Of a DNA stretch of 64,000 nucleotides, positions 10,045 to 18,572 are shown in pieces. This stretch comes from Sinorhizobium fredii USDA 257 (GTDB taxonomy: Bacteria; Pseudomonadota; Alphaproteobacteria; Rhizobiales; Rhizobiaceae). Below the pieces are notes generated by a model. That model saw nothing but the letters and a program-made list of their open reading frames with translations, did no database searches and was not told the origin of the DNA. Made by a program: the position numbers and the translations under genes. The stretch covers positions 1,426,001-1,490,000 of the forward strand of contig NC_018000.1 of assembly GCF_000265205.3 (NCBI RefSeq), given 5' to 3'. The number at the start of each line of letters is the position of its first letter. Within the stretch, counting starts at the first letter, position 1.

Positions 10045-10349
10045 CTAGGCCGAGCTTTTTTGTTGCTCGCGGCGCTGCGGCTGTAGCTCGAGTGGAAGAC
10101 CTTGAATTGCGTAGCGCGACAGCGATGAGGTGCACGGTTGTCTGTGCTTGCCGGCTTTGCCCAGTTGATACTCGAGCTTCGCCGCCAGTCCCGATCGTGA
10201 GTCGACACCCGCCAGGAACAGTTTCGTTACAAGCAAAGCGGCCGTGTTAAAGAATCGCGGATCATCGACAAGGACGCTGGCGTCGTAGCCAGCCTCGTCT
10301 AAGACTGACTGCATCATCTTCGTGATATGTAGCGTACGATGGAAGGCAT
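10045..10349 (-). pseudogene. Small rhizobial gene of unknown function with an apparent 1-base frameshift
   Basis: On the minus strand AAAGGAGCAGGCC precedes an ATG at 10349 that opens MPSIVRYISRR and then stops at 10314-10316. The next frame continues without a start-associated ribosome site as MMQSVLDEAGYDASVLVDD and on to QRREQQKSSA at 10045. Adding one base near 10316-10320 joins the two into one 101-residue protein of about 305 bases. The downstream segment has an ordered amphipathic pattern (FFNTAALLVTKLFLAG). The gene could be truly frameshifted, or the base call may be wrong. A translationally coupled short leader is a weaker alternative. No function is known to me. Confidence 0.45.
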
Positions 10350-10617
10350 GGCCTGCTCCTTTGTTGGGCCCGGGTGTCTAGCCCTCAGCAGTACGGCCGT
10401 GAAATCTGCTACTTGTGATTGCACCTTGCGCCTTTGTCATGGAAATAGCAACCGCCTCCGGGTTCATTTGTGAGGCGGGCCTAGCCACCGATTTGGCGAA
10501 ACACGGCATGGTTCAAGAAACCGGAATCGCCCCTCTACAGTGCATACGTCTTTCAGACGCACAAAGCACGGCTCTCGGAGACGAGTACTGCTCCGTAAAC
10601 AAGCATCGACCAGACGA

Positions 10618-10743
10618 TTAGAGGATGCTGCTTCCGGACAGGGAGGAATAGGCAACCACAGCAATTGCGAGAATAAGCGCAAGCCAGACGAGCGGGCGCG
10701 TGTAATCATAAGTCTGGAAGCTGGCGGGAATGAAGTTTTTCAC
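10618..10743 (-). CDS. Small single-pass membrane protein (41 residues)
   Basis: A GTG at 10741-10743 is preceded by AGGAGG with ideal spacing and opens a 41-codon frame ending in TAA at 10618. The product starts MKNFIPASFQTYDYTRPLVW, has one hydrophobic helix (WLALILAIAVVAYSSL, about residues 20-35) and ends SGSSIL. Ribosome site, start, helix and stop agree, so I treat it as real although it is short. No function is known. The aromatic, proline-containing juxtamembrane segment and short tail are typical of small inner-membrane proteins. It stands alone, with non-coding sequence on both sides. Confidence 0.65.
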   Translation of the reverse strand: MKNFIPASFQTYDYTRPLVWLALILAIAVVAYSSLSGSSIL

Positions 10744-11361
10744 AAGAAACCTCCTAAGTGTTTGGGTACTTGAAGCGCAGCGACGCTGCGCGCCTTCCGG
10801 ATAAGAGCGACTGCAGTTCGGGCTGAACTTGCCGAGAGACCCGCCGGAACTTGATCTATCAGGTGGATTATCGGGATCGTTGCAGGCCGGCGCTCAGACC
10901 GGAGGCCCTTGGCAATCAGGATATTTCACCCTGCGCCTTAAAATAATTAATGTAAACAGGGGAATACACTAAGAGCGAAATATATTTCTTAACTATCCAG
11001 CCGAATGTTCGCATCGCAAAGCTTTTCTCTCTGAGAGATATTTTATCTTTGTATATATTTACGGCCGCTATCCCATATTTTTTCAGGACGACCGCGGATT
11101 TAAATCGAAAAGAATCTCACCACAGCCACAATCATGATATACAAATAGAGCATCGTTCTAAGGCCAGCTTGGCTTTTTGCTTCGTAAGAAGCTGCAGACC
11201 CGCCAAACTCACCGATCCTCGATCCTGAATATCTGCAAGGGCAAAGGAGCCGGAGGTTCCGTCGTGCGAAGGAGCCAGGTCGGCTGCTCCCTGGACTGGA
11301 GCCAACCCAGCCAATTTTGGCTGAACCTCGCAAACTGCGTTCGCGACAGGAAGGAGGCAAC
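10744..11361. other. Non-coding stretch, AT-rich in the middle
   Basis: About 620 bases with no supported gene. It presumably holds the promoter of the 41-residue protein gene (minus strand) and that of the small-gene operon starting at 11362. Positions 10930-11150 are much more AT-rich than the surroundings. I see no terminator with a T-run and no recognisable RNA. Confidence 0.5.
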
Positions 11362-11649
11362 ATGTTTGCCCGGACCAAACACCGAAGAGTGCATTTCACG
11401 GGGCCCTTCTGGATTCCAGATCTCAGCGAGATGGTGCCTCCCGGCGACTACGACGTCGATGAGGACGAGGAGTTGATCGAAGGTATATCCTGGCTGGCTT
11501 ATCGCCGGGTAGCGACCTTTATTAGGCTGCCGGCCACGGCCGAGAACAAATTTCGAATGCGTCTGTTGGCAATCGCTCCCGAGGAGCTTGAACGTCTCAT
11601 CGCGGTCGATCGTCACAGAGCCGCAATCTCACCGTCACCCAAATCGTAA
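11362..11649 (+). CDS. Small hypothetical protein (95 residues)
   Basis: The protein begins MFARTKHRRVHFTGPFWIP and contains an acidic stretch (DYDVDEDEELIEGISW) that resembles small rhizobial proteins of unknown function. The ATG at 11362 was chosen because AGGAAGGAGG lies directly upstream; a longer in-frame start at 11317 has none. It is first in a run of four tightly spaced small genes on the plus strand (11362-12430). It has no signal peptide or membrane segment. The function is unknown. The block looks like lineage-specific accessory DNA. Confidence 0.6.
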   Translation: MFARTKHRRVHFTGPFWIPDLSEMVPPGDYDVDEDEELIEGISWLAYRRVATFIRLPATAENKFRMRLLAIAPEELERLIAVDRHRAAISPSPKS

Positions 11650-11660
11650 GGCGACAATCA

Positions 11661-11879
11661 ATGCGCAACCATCGATTCCCAATCGGTCTGTCAGTTCGGC
11701 TTAAGGGTCGAGAATATATTTCGCCTCGCGCGGCGGAGACCTATCGTATCACCGCCAAACTCCCGTTGAGGGACGACTCGCCTCAATATCGCATCCGCAA
11801 TGATGAACTCGGGCAAGAACGCGTGAGCACTGAAGACAATCTGGAGCCAATCGAATGGGGCGTGACGCCCCTTCACTAA
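11661..11879 (+). CDS. Small hypothetical protein (72 residues)
   Basis: A soluble basic protein, MRNHRFPIGLSVRLKGREYI..., ending EPIEWGVTPLH. The alternating beta-type pattern (TYRITAKLPLRDDSPQYRIR) suggests a small beta-barrel fold, and I believe similar short proteins occur widely in rhizobia without a known role. It begins 12 bases after the preceding stop, so it is probably co-transcribed with it. The last codons can fold into a short GGGGC/GCCCC hairpin that might aid termination or coupling to the next gene. Confidence 0.6.
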   Translation: MRNHRFPIGLSVRLKGREYISPRAAETYRITAKLPLRDDSPQYRIRNDELGQERVSTEDNLEPIEWGVTPLH

Positions 11880-11924
11880 AGGAACCCTTGCCGCACAGGC
11901 GAGCCGCCCGTAGGAGGCCATAAG

Positions 11925-12173
11925 ATGAATAGCCAGCACGAAGAGCACGCGCTTGCCATCAGCGTCTGGGAATCGGAAGGTGGGGCCCCCAATAGATCTG
12001 GACGGCGTTATCAATATGGTCGCCGTTTCGAGGGAAACCGGACTTATACGATCTATCACGTCTTCACGGGAGAAGCTGCAGAGATAGGCCTTTGGAGGAT
12101 GGTGGGACTGAGCCCCAGAAATGCAGCGCGAGCGCTGCGCATTCTCAATAACCCACAACAGGCTTCAGATTAG
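11925..12173 (+). CDS. Small hypothetical protein (82 residues)
   Basis: The ATG at 11925 follows GTAGGAGG with good spacing. The product, MNSQHEEHALAISVWESEGG..., is soluble and ends RNAARALRILNNPQQASD. No family was recognised. Its stop is three bases before the start of the interrupted gene at 12176, indicating coupling. It belongs to the same four-gene run of small genes. The function is unknown. Confidence 0.55.
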   Translation: MNSQHEEHALAISVWESEGGAPNRSGRRYQYGRRFEGNRTYTIYHVFTGEAAEIGLWRMVGLSPRNAARALRILNNPQQASD

Positions 12174-12175
12174 CA

Positions 12176-12430
12176 ATGCGCGGGTATTCGAACGATATCG
12201 TTGCAGCTCTGAGCGAGGCCGAAGTGAACGCTCTGCGGACCGTATACGAAACCGTTTGTACCGAATTCGGAATTCGCCGAACGGGGCCACGGTTCAGGGG
12301 CTTGCAAATTTTCTGATGGCCGAGTTTCCGGTTCTATCCATTGGACGAAGACACGCTGCTCGCGGCCGCGCCGGCGTTCTGCCTCAGTCAGGAGCAGGCA
12401 ACCGGGGCAAGGATACGTGAGCTCATCTGA
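12176..12430 (+). pseudogene. Interrupted small hypothetical gene
   Basis: An 85-codon frame starts at ATG 12176 (MRGYSNDIVAALSEAEVNAL) and ends at TGA 12428-12430 (TGARIRELI), but it contains an internal TGA at 12314-12316. Around that stop the -1 frame reads GLANFLMAEF, which looks coding. The original frame then resumes with FRFYPLDEDTLLAAAPAF. This pattern fits two compensating frameshifts flanking about 30 bases, or a single nonsense change. It is the last of four small plus-strand genes. The function is unknown. Confidence 0.45.
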
Positions 12431-12700
12431 GAGAGACAGCTCCAGATCCGCCCTCTGCTGCGAGAACGACAACAGCAGAAATGAGAGAACTCCATGAAAT
12501 CGGATATTGGAAATTTCGGATGCGGTTTCAGGCCGGTTGAGTTCCTGATCCGCTTCTATCTCGTGATGGCCCGTGCGGCACCCAGCCACCTTCGAAAGAC
12601 GGCGCTAATTTAAGATAGGCGATCTCACTGCGCTGCGTTAGAATCGACCCGGACCGCCGATCTGCCAGTCCGGAGATGGCGCATCCCTAGTGGCAACTCT

Positions 12701-14470
12701 ATGAAACAGAGACTAGCTGCAGTCCTGGCGGCCGATATGGCAGGCTATAGCCGGCTGATGGAGACCGACGAAGCAGGCACGATCGCCCGCCTCAGAACGC
12801 ACCGTATTGAATTGATCGATCCCGCCATCGCAAAGAACGAGGGCCGGATCATCAAGACGACGGGCGACGGCATGCTGGTTGAATTCCAGAGTGTGACCGA
12901 CGCAGTGAAATGCGCCGTGGAGATTCAGCAGCGCATGAAGCGGCGCAATTCGGACGTGCCTCCGGATCGGCGGATCGAATTCAGGATCGGCATCAATCTC
13001 GGCGACATCATTTTCGACGACGACGATATTTTCGGCGACGGCGTGAATATCGCCGCCCGCATCGAGCAACTGGCCGATGTGGGCGGCATCTGCGTCACGG
13101 CTGCGGTGGCGACGCAGATTGCCGACCGACTCGAAGTTCCCATCGAGGATTTGGGCGAGAAGACGCTGAAGAATATCAGCCGTCCTGTGCATCTTTATCG
13201 TATCGGGATCGAGGGCTCCGCCCTGCCTGCTCCGCAAGAGAAGGACGCGAAGCGAGCCGTCTCCAAGCCCTCGATCGTCGTGCTACCGTTCGACAACATG
13301 AGCGGCGATCCCGAGCAGGAGTTTTTCGCGGATGGTTTGACCGAGGATATCATCACCGAGCTGTCCCGCCGTCATGAGCTCTTCGTCATCTCGCGCAACT
13401 CCAGCTTCGTCTACAAGAACCAGCCCGTGAACGTGCGCGAAGTGGCCGAGAAGCTTGGGGCGCAATATCTGGTGGAGGGCAGCGTCCGGAAGATCGGCGA
13501 CCGGGTGCGCGTCACGGTCCAACTCATCGACGCGGCCACCGATGCCCATGTCTGGGCCGACAAATACGACCGAAGATTGGACGACATTTTCGCCATCCAG
13601 GATGAGGTGACGGCGGCGATAGCGGCCACGCTCCCAGGGCGTCTCGAGGCGGCCCAGCGAGACCAACTCGCCCGCACGAAGCCGGGGAACATGGCCGCCT
13701 ACGAATGTGCCCTCACAGCCAAGGTGCTGCACCACCGGAACACCCTCGCAGACAATGAGCAGGCCCAGGCCCTGATAGCCAGAGCACTCGCACTCGATCC
13801 GGGCTATGCGCATGCGCATGCCTGGCGGGCCTGCATCCTTGGGCAGGCGTGGGTGCACGGCTGGTGCGAGGACAAGGACGCGGTTTGGGCCGAAATCGTT
13901 GCCGAGCTGGAACGGGCGCTGGCGCTCGACGATAACGACGCCGACGTGCATCGCATCCTCGCCGCCGTGAACGTCAACAACAACGAGCTGACGACTGCAC
14001 GTTATCACCAGGAGCGCGCCCTTGCGCTCAACCCCAATTACGACCTGGTGGTCGTCCAGCAGGGCGAGCTGTTGACGTGGCTCGGCCGGCCGGAAGAAGG
14101 GGTCGAGTGGATTCGCAAGGCCATGCGGCTCAATCCTCATCATCCGGAACGTTTCTGGAGCCACCTCGGAAAGGCACATTTCTCCGCGCGGAGGTACGGC
14201 GAAGCGATCGAGGCATTCATGCACCTTTCGGTGATGGACCACGTCCAGCACGCTTTCGTTGCCGCCTGCTACGGCTGGCTCGGCGACGACATTGCCGCCG
14301 CTGCGCATATGAAAAAGGTCAGAGCGCTCGCCCCCGACTTCGACCTCGAATCCTTCCTCGCCACGTTGCACTACGTCCAGGAATCCGACACGCAGCACAT
14401 CCGCGACGGGCTTGTCAAAGCCGGTGCGGACGCCGGCTTGTCAGCGACGGGCGACATCGCGGCGCGATAG
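12701..14470 (+). CDS. Class III adenylate/guanylate cyclase with TolB-like and TPR regions
   Basis: A 589-residue protein of the type common in rhizobia. The N-terminal class III cyclase homology domain (about residues 1-165) has the metal-binding aspartates in AADMAGYSRLM and TGDGMLVEF, and the NIAARIE segment with the transition-state Asn and Arg. The middle (about 185-310) is a TolB/FlgO-like module with VLPFDNMSGDPEQEFFADG, and the C-terminal part has TPR-type helices (ALDPGYAHAHAWRA, ALNPNYD, AMRLNPHHPERFW). No membrane helix is evident, so it is probably cytoplasmic. It likely makes cAMP under an unknown cue. The ribosome site is weak. It stands as a single transcription unit, convergent with the LysR gene. 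Confidence 0.9.
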   Translation: MKQRLAAVLAADMAGYSRLMETDEAGTIARLRTHRIELIDPAIAKNEGRIIKTTGDGMLVEFQSVTDAVKCAVEIQQRMKRRNSDVPPDRRIEFRIGINLGDIIFDDDDIFGDGVNIAARIEQLADVGGICVTAAVATQIADRLEVPIEDLGEKTLKNISRPVHLYRIGIEGSALPAPQEKDAKRAVSKPSIVVLPFDNMSGDPEQEFFADGLTEDIITELSRRHELFVISRNSSFVYKNQPVNVREVAEKLGAQYLVEGSVRKIGDRVRVTVQLIDAATDAHVWADKYDRRLDDIFAIQDEVTAAIAATLPGRLEAAQRDQLARTKPGNMAAYECALTAKVLHHRNTLADNEQAQALIARALALDPGYAHAHAWRACILGQAWVHGWCEDKDAVWAEIVAELERALALDDNDADVHRILAAVNVNNNELTTARYHQERALALNPNYDLVVVQQGELLTWLGRPEEGVEWIRKAMRLNPHHPERFWSHLGKAHFSARRYGEAIEAFMHLSVMDHVQHAFVAACYGWLGDDIAAAAHMKKVRALAPDFDLESFLATLHYVQESDTQHIRDGLVKAGADAGLSATGDIAAR

Positions 14471-14560
14471 AGCCTTCTCAGACGAAGTCGAAGACCCGGC
14501 ATCACGCCGCTGTCACGAATTCGTTTCAGGCGGCGGGGCGATGTAGGGCGGCTGCGCAAT

Positions 14561-15472
14561 TCAAGGGGCGGATGAGGACGCCATCAAAGGATCCTCGCGA
14601 ACCGCCTCGACGAGGAAGTCGAGGGCGACCCTGACGCGCAGCGGCAAGTTCCGTCGCGATGGATAGACGACATTGATCGGCAGGCGGGTCGGCGGAAAAT
14701 CCGGCATCACGTTCACCAGCCTGCCTGCCTCCATGTCGGGGCATGCTAGGATATGGGAAAGCACCGCAAGGCCGCTGCCCGCCAGCGTCGCGCGATGGAC
14801 GGCCAGCGCATTGTTGGCGATCAGCCGAGGCGCAATCCGTACGGCAACCTCCTCCGCCCCGCTGGAAAACGACCAGGTACGACCGTCGCCGGCCCGGCTG
14901 TAGCAGATGCATTCATGGGCACTGAGATCGTTGGGCTCTTCCGGTGCAATTCGTCCCTTTAGGTAGGAAGGCGCTGCGACGAGAAAGGCAGTCGTCCAAC
15001 CGATCCGGCGGCACATCAGGCTGCTGTCTGCAATCGGTCCAAGGCGCACCTCGAGATCAATTCCTTCCCCAACCAGATCCGACGGTTCTTCACGGAAGAT
15101 CAATTCGACGGAAAGCCCCGGATGGCCGGCAAGCAGCCCCGCGAGGCGATCGCTCACATAGAGCCCGAGCGGCGCGGGAAGAGTGAGCCGTACTTTCCCT
15201 GATGCCATTGCTCCTTCGCTACAGCTGGTCTCTCCGAGGGAGTCGACTGCTTCGACGACCCTGAGCGCCATCGGGATGATTTGCTCGCCTTCGACCGTCA
15301 ACGCCACTGCGCTGGTCGTGCGATGCAGAAGGCGTGTGTTCAGATGCGCTTCCAGCGCCGACACCTGCCGGGACACGGCCGGCTGCGTCAGATTGAGGTC
15401 GACCGCCGCTGCGGAAAACGAACCGGTCTCCGCTACCCGCAGAAAGGTTCGCAGCGCGGATACGATGTCCAT
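14561..15472 (-). CDS. LysR family transcriptional regulator
   Basis: A 303-residue LysR-type regulator. The N-terminal winged HTH (about residues 1-60) reads TFLRVAETGSFSAAAVDLNLTQPAVSRQVSALEAHL in family style. The remainder is the two-lobed effector-binding domain. An upstream in-frame TTG exists, but the ATG at 15472 gives the normal MDIVSALRTF start. It is divergent from the AhpD-like gene at 15603, the usual arrangement in which a LysR protein controls its neighbour. The effector is unknown. The shared intergenic region also carries palindromes that resemble one upstream of the Rrf2 gene, so control may be double. Confidence 0.9.
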   Translation of the reverse strand: MDIVSALRTFLRVAETGSFSAAAVDLNLTQPAVSRQVSALEAHLNTRLLHRTTSAVALTVEGEQIIPMALRVVEAVDSLGETSCSEGAMASGKVRLTLPAPLGLYVSDRLAGLLAGHPGLSVELIFREEPSDLVGEGIDLEVRLGPIADSSLMCRRIGWTTAFLVAAPSYLKGRIAPEEPNDLSAHECICYSRAGDGRTWSFSSGAEEVAVRIAPRLIANNALAVHRATLAGSGLAVLSHILACPDMEAGRLVNVMPDFPPTRLPINVVYPSRRNLPLRVRVALDFLVEAVREDPLMASSSAP

Positions 15473-15550
15473 CCTCAACCCCCATGCTTTTTCCGAATAA
15501 GGCTTATGTCGCGGGCCTAGGCAGGAACGGCTTTACTGTCCAGATAATAC

Positions 15551-15584
15551 GGATATCTTTTATCCATAAGGATATCAAATATCC
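15551..15584. promoter_or_regulatory. Two GGATAT-type palindromes before the AhpD-like gene
   Basis: Site 1 is GGATAT-CTT-TTATCC at 15551-15565. Site 2 is GGATAT-CAA-ATATCC at 15570-15584, which extends to a perfect 8-bp inverted repeat (AAGGATAT/ATATCCTT). The same 6-3-6 form occurs at 19079-19093 upstream of the Rrf2 regulator gene. The sites lie 19-52 bases before the AhpD-like ATG, where a repressor would block transcription. Rrf2 binding is inferred. Confidence 0.5.
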
Positions 15585-15602
15585 TTAATTAAGGAGAGAA
15601 AA

Positions 15603-16082
15603 ATGAACCAGCGCCTGAACTACGCCCAGCAATCGCCGGAGCTTTTCAAGAAGCTCTCTGAACTCAGCATGGTCCTGAAAGACAGTGTCATCGAGCATAC
15701 GATCCAGGATCTCGTTCATATCCGGGCATCGCAGCTAAACGGCTGCGGATTTTGCCTCGACATGCATGTGAAGGAAGCTAAAATCCACGGCGAAAGCGAG
15801 TTGCGTCTTTACCACGTTGCAATCTGGCGGGAGTCGAATCTCTTCGTCCCGCGTGAACGCGCTGCACTTGCCTGGACCGAAGCCGTAACGAGGCTGCCCG
15901 ATGGCGGCATCCCCGACGAACTCTACGAGCGGGTGCGTGGTCAGCTTTCAGAGAAGGATATCTCGGACCTGACTTTCTCGGTCATGGTCATCAATGCCTG
16001 GAACCGCGCCAGCATCGCCTTCAGGACCATGCCCGGTTCCGCTGACAAGCTCTACGGCCTCGACAAGGCCGGCCTGAACTAG
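15603..16082 (+). CDS. Carboxymuconolactone decarboxylase family protein (AhpD-like alkylhydroperoxidase)
   Basis: A 159-residue all-helical protein. The AhpD-type redox motif CGFC, followed by a histidine in CLDMH, is at about residues 50-58 in SQLNGCGFCLDMH. Such proteins reduce hydroperoxides or act on related electrophiles. TAAGGAGAGAAAA precedes the ATG. It is divergent from a LysR gene, carries two palindromes in its promoter region and is followed by a frameshifted NmrA-like gene, so it heads a stress-linked operon. It is a paralogue of the protein at 20127-20597. The substrate is unknown. Confidence 0.9.
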   Translation: MNQRLNYAQQSPELFKKLSELSMVLKDSVIEHTIQDLVHIRASQLNGCGFCLDMHVKEAKIHGESELRLYHVAIWRESNLFVPRERAALAWTEAVTRLPDGGIPDELYERVRGQLSEKDISDLTFSVMVINAWNRASIAFRTMPGSADKLYGLDKAGLN

Positions 16083-16144
16083 GTCCTCGCGCTTTCGCTC
16101 CACCAATGCGGCGCGAGAACGGCTGCCGTAAACGGAGAAGTCCT

Positions 16145-16896
16145 ATGAAAATCGTCATCATTGGCGGAACCGGCCTCATGGTTCCAAGACAGTCGACCGC
16201 CTGGGCAAGCAGGGTCACGAGGTGATCGCCGCCTCGCCAAACACAGGCGTCAACACCATCACCGGCGAAGGCCTGGCCGAGGCGCTTGCCGGCACTGACG
16301 TGGTGATCGACCTCGCCAACTCGCCGTCCTTCGAGGACAAGGCGGTCATGGAATTCTTCGAGACCTCTGGCCGCAACCTGCTTGCGGCGGAAAAGGTTGC
16401 CGGGGTCAAGCACCACATCGCCCTTTCGGTCGTCGGCACGGAACGCCTGCAGGAGAGTGGCTACTTCCTCGCCAAACTTGCCCAGGAAAGACTGATCAAG
16501 GACTCCGACATTCCCTACACGATCGTTCACTCGACGCAGTTCATGGAGTTCCTTGCCGGTATTGCCCAGTCCGGCACGGTCGGCGACACGGTGCACCTGT
16601 CCCCGGCCTTCGTGCAGCCGATCGCCTCCGACGATGTGGCGGATGCCATGGCAGCCGTTGCCCTCGCTCAGCCCGTCAATGGCACGATCGAGATTGCCGG
16701 GCCCGAGCGGTCGCGGCTCAGCGACCTTGTCGGTCGCTATCTCAAAGCGATGGGCGACGCCCGCAAGGTCGAGCCTGATCCGGAGGCACGCTATTTCGGT
16801 GCCCGGCTGGAGGATGGCTCGCTCGTTTCCGACAACAATCCGCGCCTTGGCCGGATCACTTTCGAGCAGTGGTTCGCCACGTCCGCGCGGAAATAG
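16145..16896 (+). pseudogene. NmrA-like NAD(P)-binding protein with an apparent 1-base deletion near its start
   Basis: The ATG at 16145 opens MKIVIIGGTGL, the normal glycine-rich Rossmann start, but after about 12 codons the frame ends in a stop. The remaining sequence continues in another frame as KTVDRLGKQGHEVIAASPN to NPRLGRITFEQWF with no further break. Adding one base near 16178 restores GGTGLIGSKT and a 250-residue SDR/NmrA-type protein. Only the first 12 codons are displaced, so the lesion is recent or is a base-calling error. A shorter product from the GTG at 16222 would lack the nucleotide-binding loop. It follows the AhpD-like gene. Confidence 0.8.
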
Positions 16897-16940
16897 AGCA
16901 ATTCCAGGAAGAGTGTGCAGCGGTTTTCCGCCCGGAATTT
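16897..16940 (+). repeat. Short intergenic palindromic repeat, copy A
   Basis: The motif runs AGCAATTCCAGGAAGAGTGT and continues with GCAGCGGTTTTCCGCCCGGAATT. It pairs AATTCC with GGAATT and GGAA with TTCC. Related copies lie at 21504-21550 (opposite orientation), 28091-28129 (degenerate) and 31548-31596. It is a dispersed intergenic element of a kind common in rhizobial genomes. Here it begins directly after the NmrA-like gene stop. Confidence 0.65.
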
Positions 16941-17040
16941 CGGGATTTCGAAGACCTGGAGCAGGTCAGTGTTTCAGTGAAGCATGAACCGCTCCAGACC
17001 GCTGCCCCGATGCGCGAGAACCCACGAAAGGATTTTCGAA

Positions 17041-17454
17041 ATGATCAAATCGATCGTAGCCACATTTGCCGTCACGGCAACGTTGTTCGGCACCGCCGCA
17101 GCCCAGCACGCCGGCCAGGAGGCTAAAGTCACGGTCGTCTATGAGCACGAGCTGCCGAACGTTCCGGGCAAGAGCATGAAGGTCGTTCTGGTCGAGTATG
17201 GTCCGGGTGGATCTTCCGAGGCCCATACCCATCCGGATTCCGCCTTCATCTATGCAAGGGTACTGGAAGGCGCCATCCGCAGCCAGGTCAATGACGGCCC
17301 GGTGACGGTCTATAAGGCCGGGGAAAGCTGGTCCGAGGTGCCGGGCGACCGCCACAGCGTCAGCGAAAACGACAGCACCACAAATCCTGCTAGACTGCTG
17401 GCCGTGTTTGTGGTCGACACCGGTGAGACGGAACTGGTCCTTCCCATGAAGTAG
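17041..17454 (+). CDS. Secreted cupin-domain protein
   Basis: A 137-residue protein with a signal peptide (MIKSIVATFAVTATLFGTAAAQ, cleavage expected after AAA), so it is periplasmic. The single cupin barrel has the metal motif HTHPDSAFIYARVLEG at about residues 60-75 and a later GDRHSVSEN. This is a small metal-binding beta-barrel with no specific reaction evident. The ATG at 17041 was preferred over an upstream in-frame ATG because it creates the signal peptide. It lies among redox-stress genes and resembles the second cupin at 19434. Confidence 0.85.
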   Translation: MIKSIVATFAVTATLFGTAAAQHAGQEAKVTVVYEHELPNVPGKSMKVVLVEYGPGGSSEAHTHPDSAFIYARVLEGAIRSQVNDGPVTVYKAGESWSEVPGDRHSVSENDSTTNPARLLAVFVVDTGETELVLPMK

Positions 17455-17462
17455 TGGACGCA

Positions 17463-17489
17463 GGCCGGGTGACATTCGCGTGCCCGGCC
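17463..17489. terminator. GC-rich hairpin after the cupin gene
   Basis: GGCCGGG at 17463-17469 pairs with CCCGGCC at 17483-17489 across a 13-base loop, directly after the cupin stop and before mscS. There is no T-run, so it may be a pause or RNA-stability element rather than a strong terminator. Confidence 0.3.
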
Positions 17490-17549
17490 CTGCCCCCGTG
17501 AGGGACGAGTAGCCAACGGAACGAGAAACCATTGCCAGCGAGCCCTGCC

Positions 17550-18572
17550 ATGTCCGATCAACTTTCGCTGCCCTTCCTCCTGATCAACCTTCTTGGGATT
17601 GCCGGCATCATCGTTTGGCATCTGCAGGGGCGCGGCCGCCCGACCGCCCGGTTGATCGTCCAGATCCTGTTCTTTGCCGCCATGACCGCCATACTCGGCT
17701 TCAGCGGAATCCTGCCGCACCGGGTGGACGAGACACATCTGAGCGGGTTGGCAGCATTTCTCGCTATGTCTGCAAGGGTCCTCTGGTGGACGCATCTCGC
17801 TTGGGCGACCATCGGATTTGTGCGCATCTACATCGTTCTGGACCGACGGCCGAGGGAAGCGCGTCTGTTTCAGGATCTGATCATTGGCGTCGTCTATCTC
17901 GGTGTGGCGCTGTCGATCATGGGCTTCGTCTTCGGTGCGCCCATCGGCACGCTGACCGCAACCTCTGGCGTGGTCGCCATTATCCTGGGCCTTGCGCTGC
18001 AGAACACGCTTGGCGACCTGTTCTCGGGCGTCGCGCTGACGCTTGGGCGGCCCTTCGCCATCGGCGACTGGATCCAGCTCGACGACGGCACCGAAGGACG
18101 TGTCGTCGAAAACAACTGGCGCTCCACGCATCTGCTCACGCTCGCAAACAACGTCGTGGTCCTGCCGAACAGCGTACTGGCAAAGGTTGGGCTGACCAAC
18201 CTCAGTCGTCCCGACGAGACACATCAGGTCTTCGTGACCGTTCGTATCGCGGCAACGCATATGCCGCACTTTGTCGAGGAGGTCCTGCGAACCGCGCTAG
18301 AAGGCTGCGAGCGGATCGTCCAGGATCCACCGCCAAGCGTCGGTCTCAAGGCGATCGACGCGGTGGCGATCGAGGCGGAGCTCCTGTTTCGCGTGGTCGG
18401 CCCGGCCAACCGGACGCCGGCGAGAAATGAAGTGATCGATCGGGTGGATCGTCACTGCAAGGAGAGCGGTCTGTCGTTCGCAATGCCGCCCCAGAGTTAT
18501 CTCTACGCGCTCACTGGCCCCGGCAAACAGCCGCAGGCGGCCATGCATTCACGCTCATCCGGCACGCTCTAA
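17550..18572 (+). CDS. MscS family mechanosensitive ion channel
   Basis: A 340-residue inner-membrane channel protein. There are about four to five membrane helices in the first 150 residues. The pore-lining helix is glycine/alanine rich (GVVAIILGLALQNTLGDLFSG, about residues 140-160) and is followed by the beta domain PFAIGDWIQLDDGTEGRV and the NNVVVLPNSVL segment typical of MscS. It releases solutes on hypo-osmotic shock. An in-frame TTG at 17532 is an alternative start. Its last 18 bases overlap the 3' end of the convergent Rrf2 gene. Confidence 0.92.
   Translation: MSDQLSLPFLLINLLGIAGIIVWHLQGRGRPTARLIVQILFFAAMTAILGFSGILPHRVDETHLSGLAAFLAMSARVLWWTHLAWATIGFVRIYIVLDRRPREARLFQDLIIGVVYLGVALSIMGFVFGAPIGTLTATSGVVAIILGLALQNTLGDLFSGVALTLGRPFAIGDWIQLDDGTEGRVVENNWRSTHLLTLANNVVVLPNSVLAKVGLTNLSRPDETHQVFVTVRIAATHMPHFVEEVLRTALEGCERIVQDPPPSVGLKAIDAVAIEAELLFRVVGPANRTPARNEVIDRVDRHCKESGLSFAMPPQSYLYALTGPGKQPQAAMHSRSSGTL

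Noticed and set aside
11100..11153. 17-codon hydrophobic minus-strand ORF (MLYLYIMIVAVVRFFSI)
   Set aside because: There is no ribosome site and it is in an AT-rich stretch where hydrophobic codons arise by chance.
12494..12613. 39-codon plus-strand ORF (MKSDIGNFGCGFRPVEF...)
   Set aside because: The ribosome site is poor and no domain or membrane pattern supports it. It could be a remnant, but the evidence is too thin.
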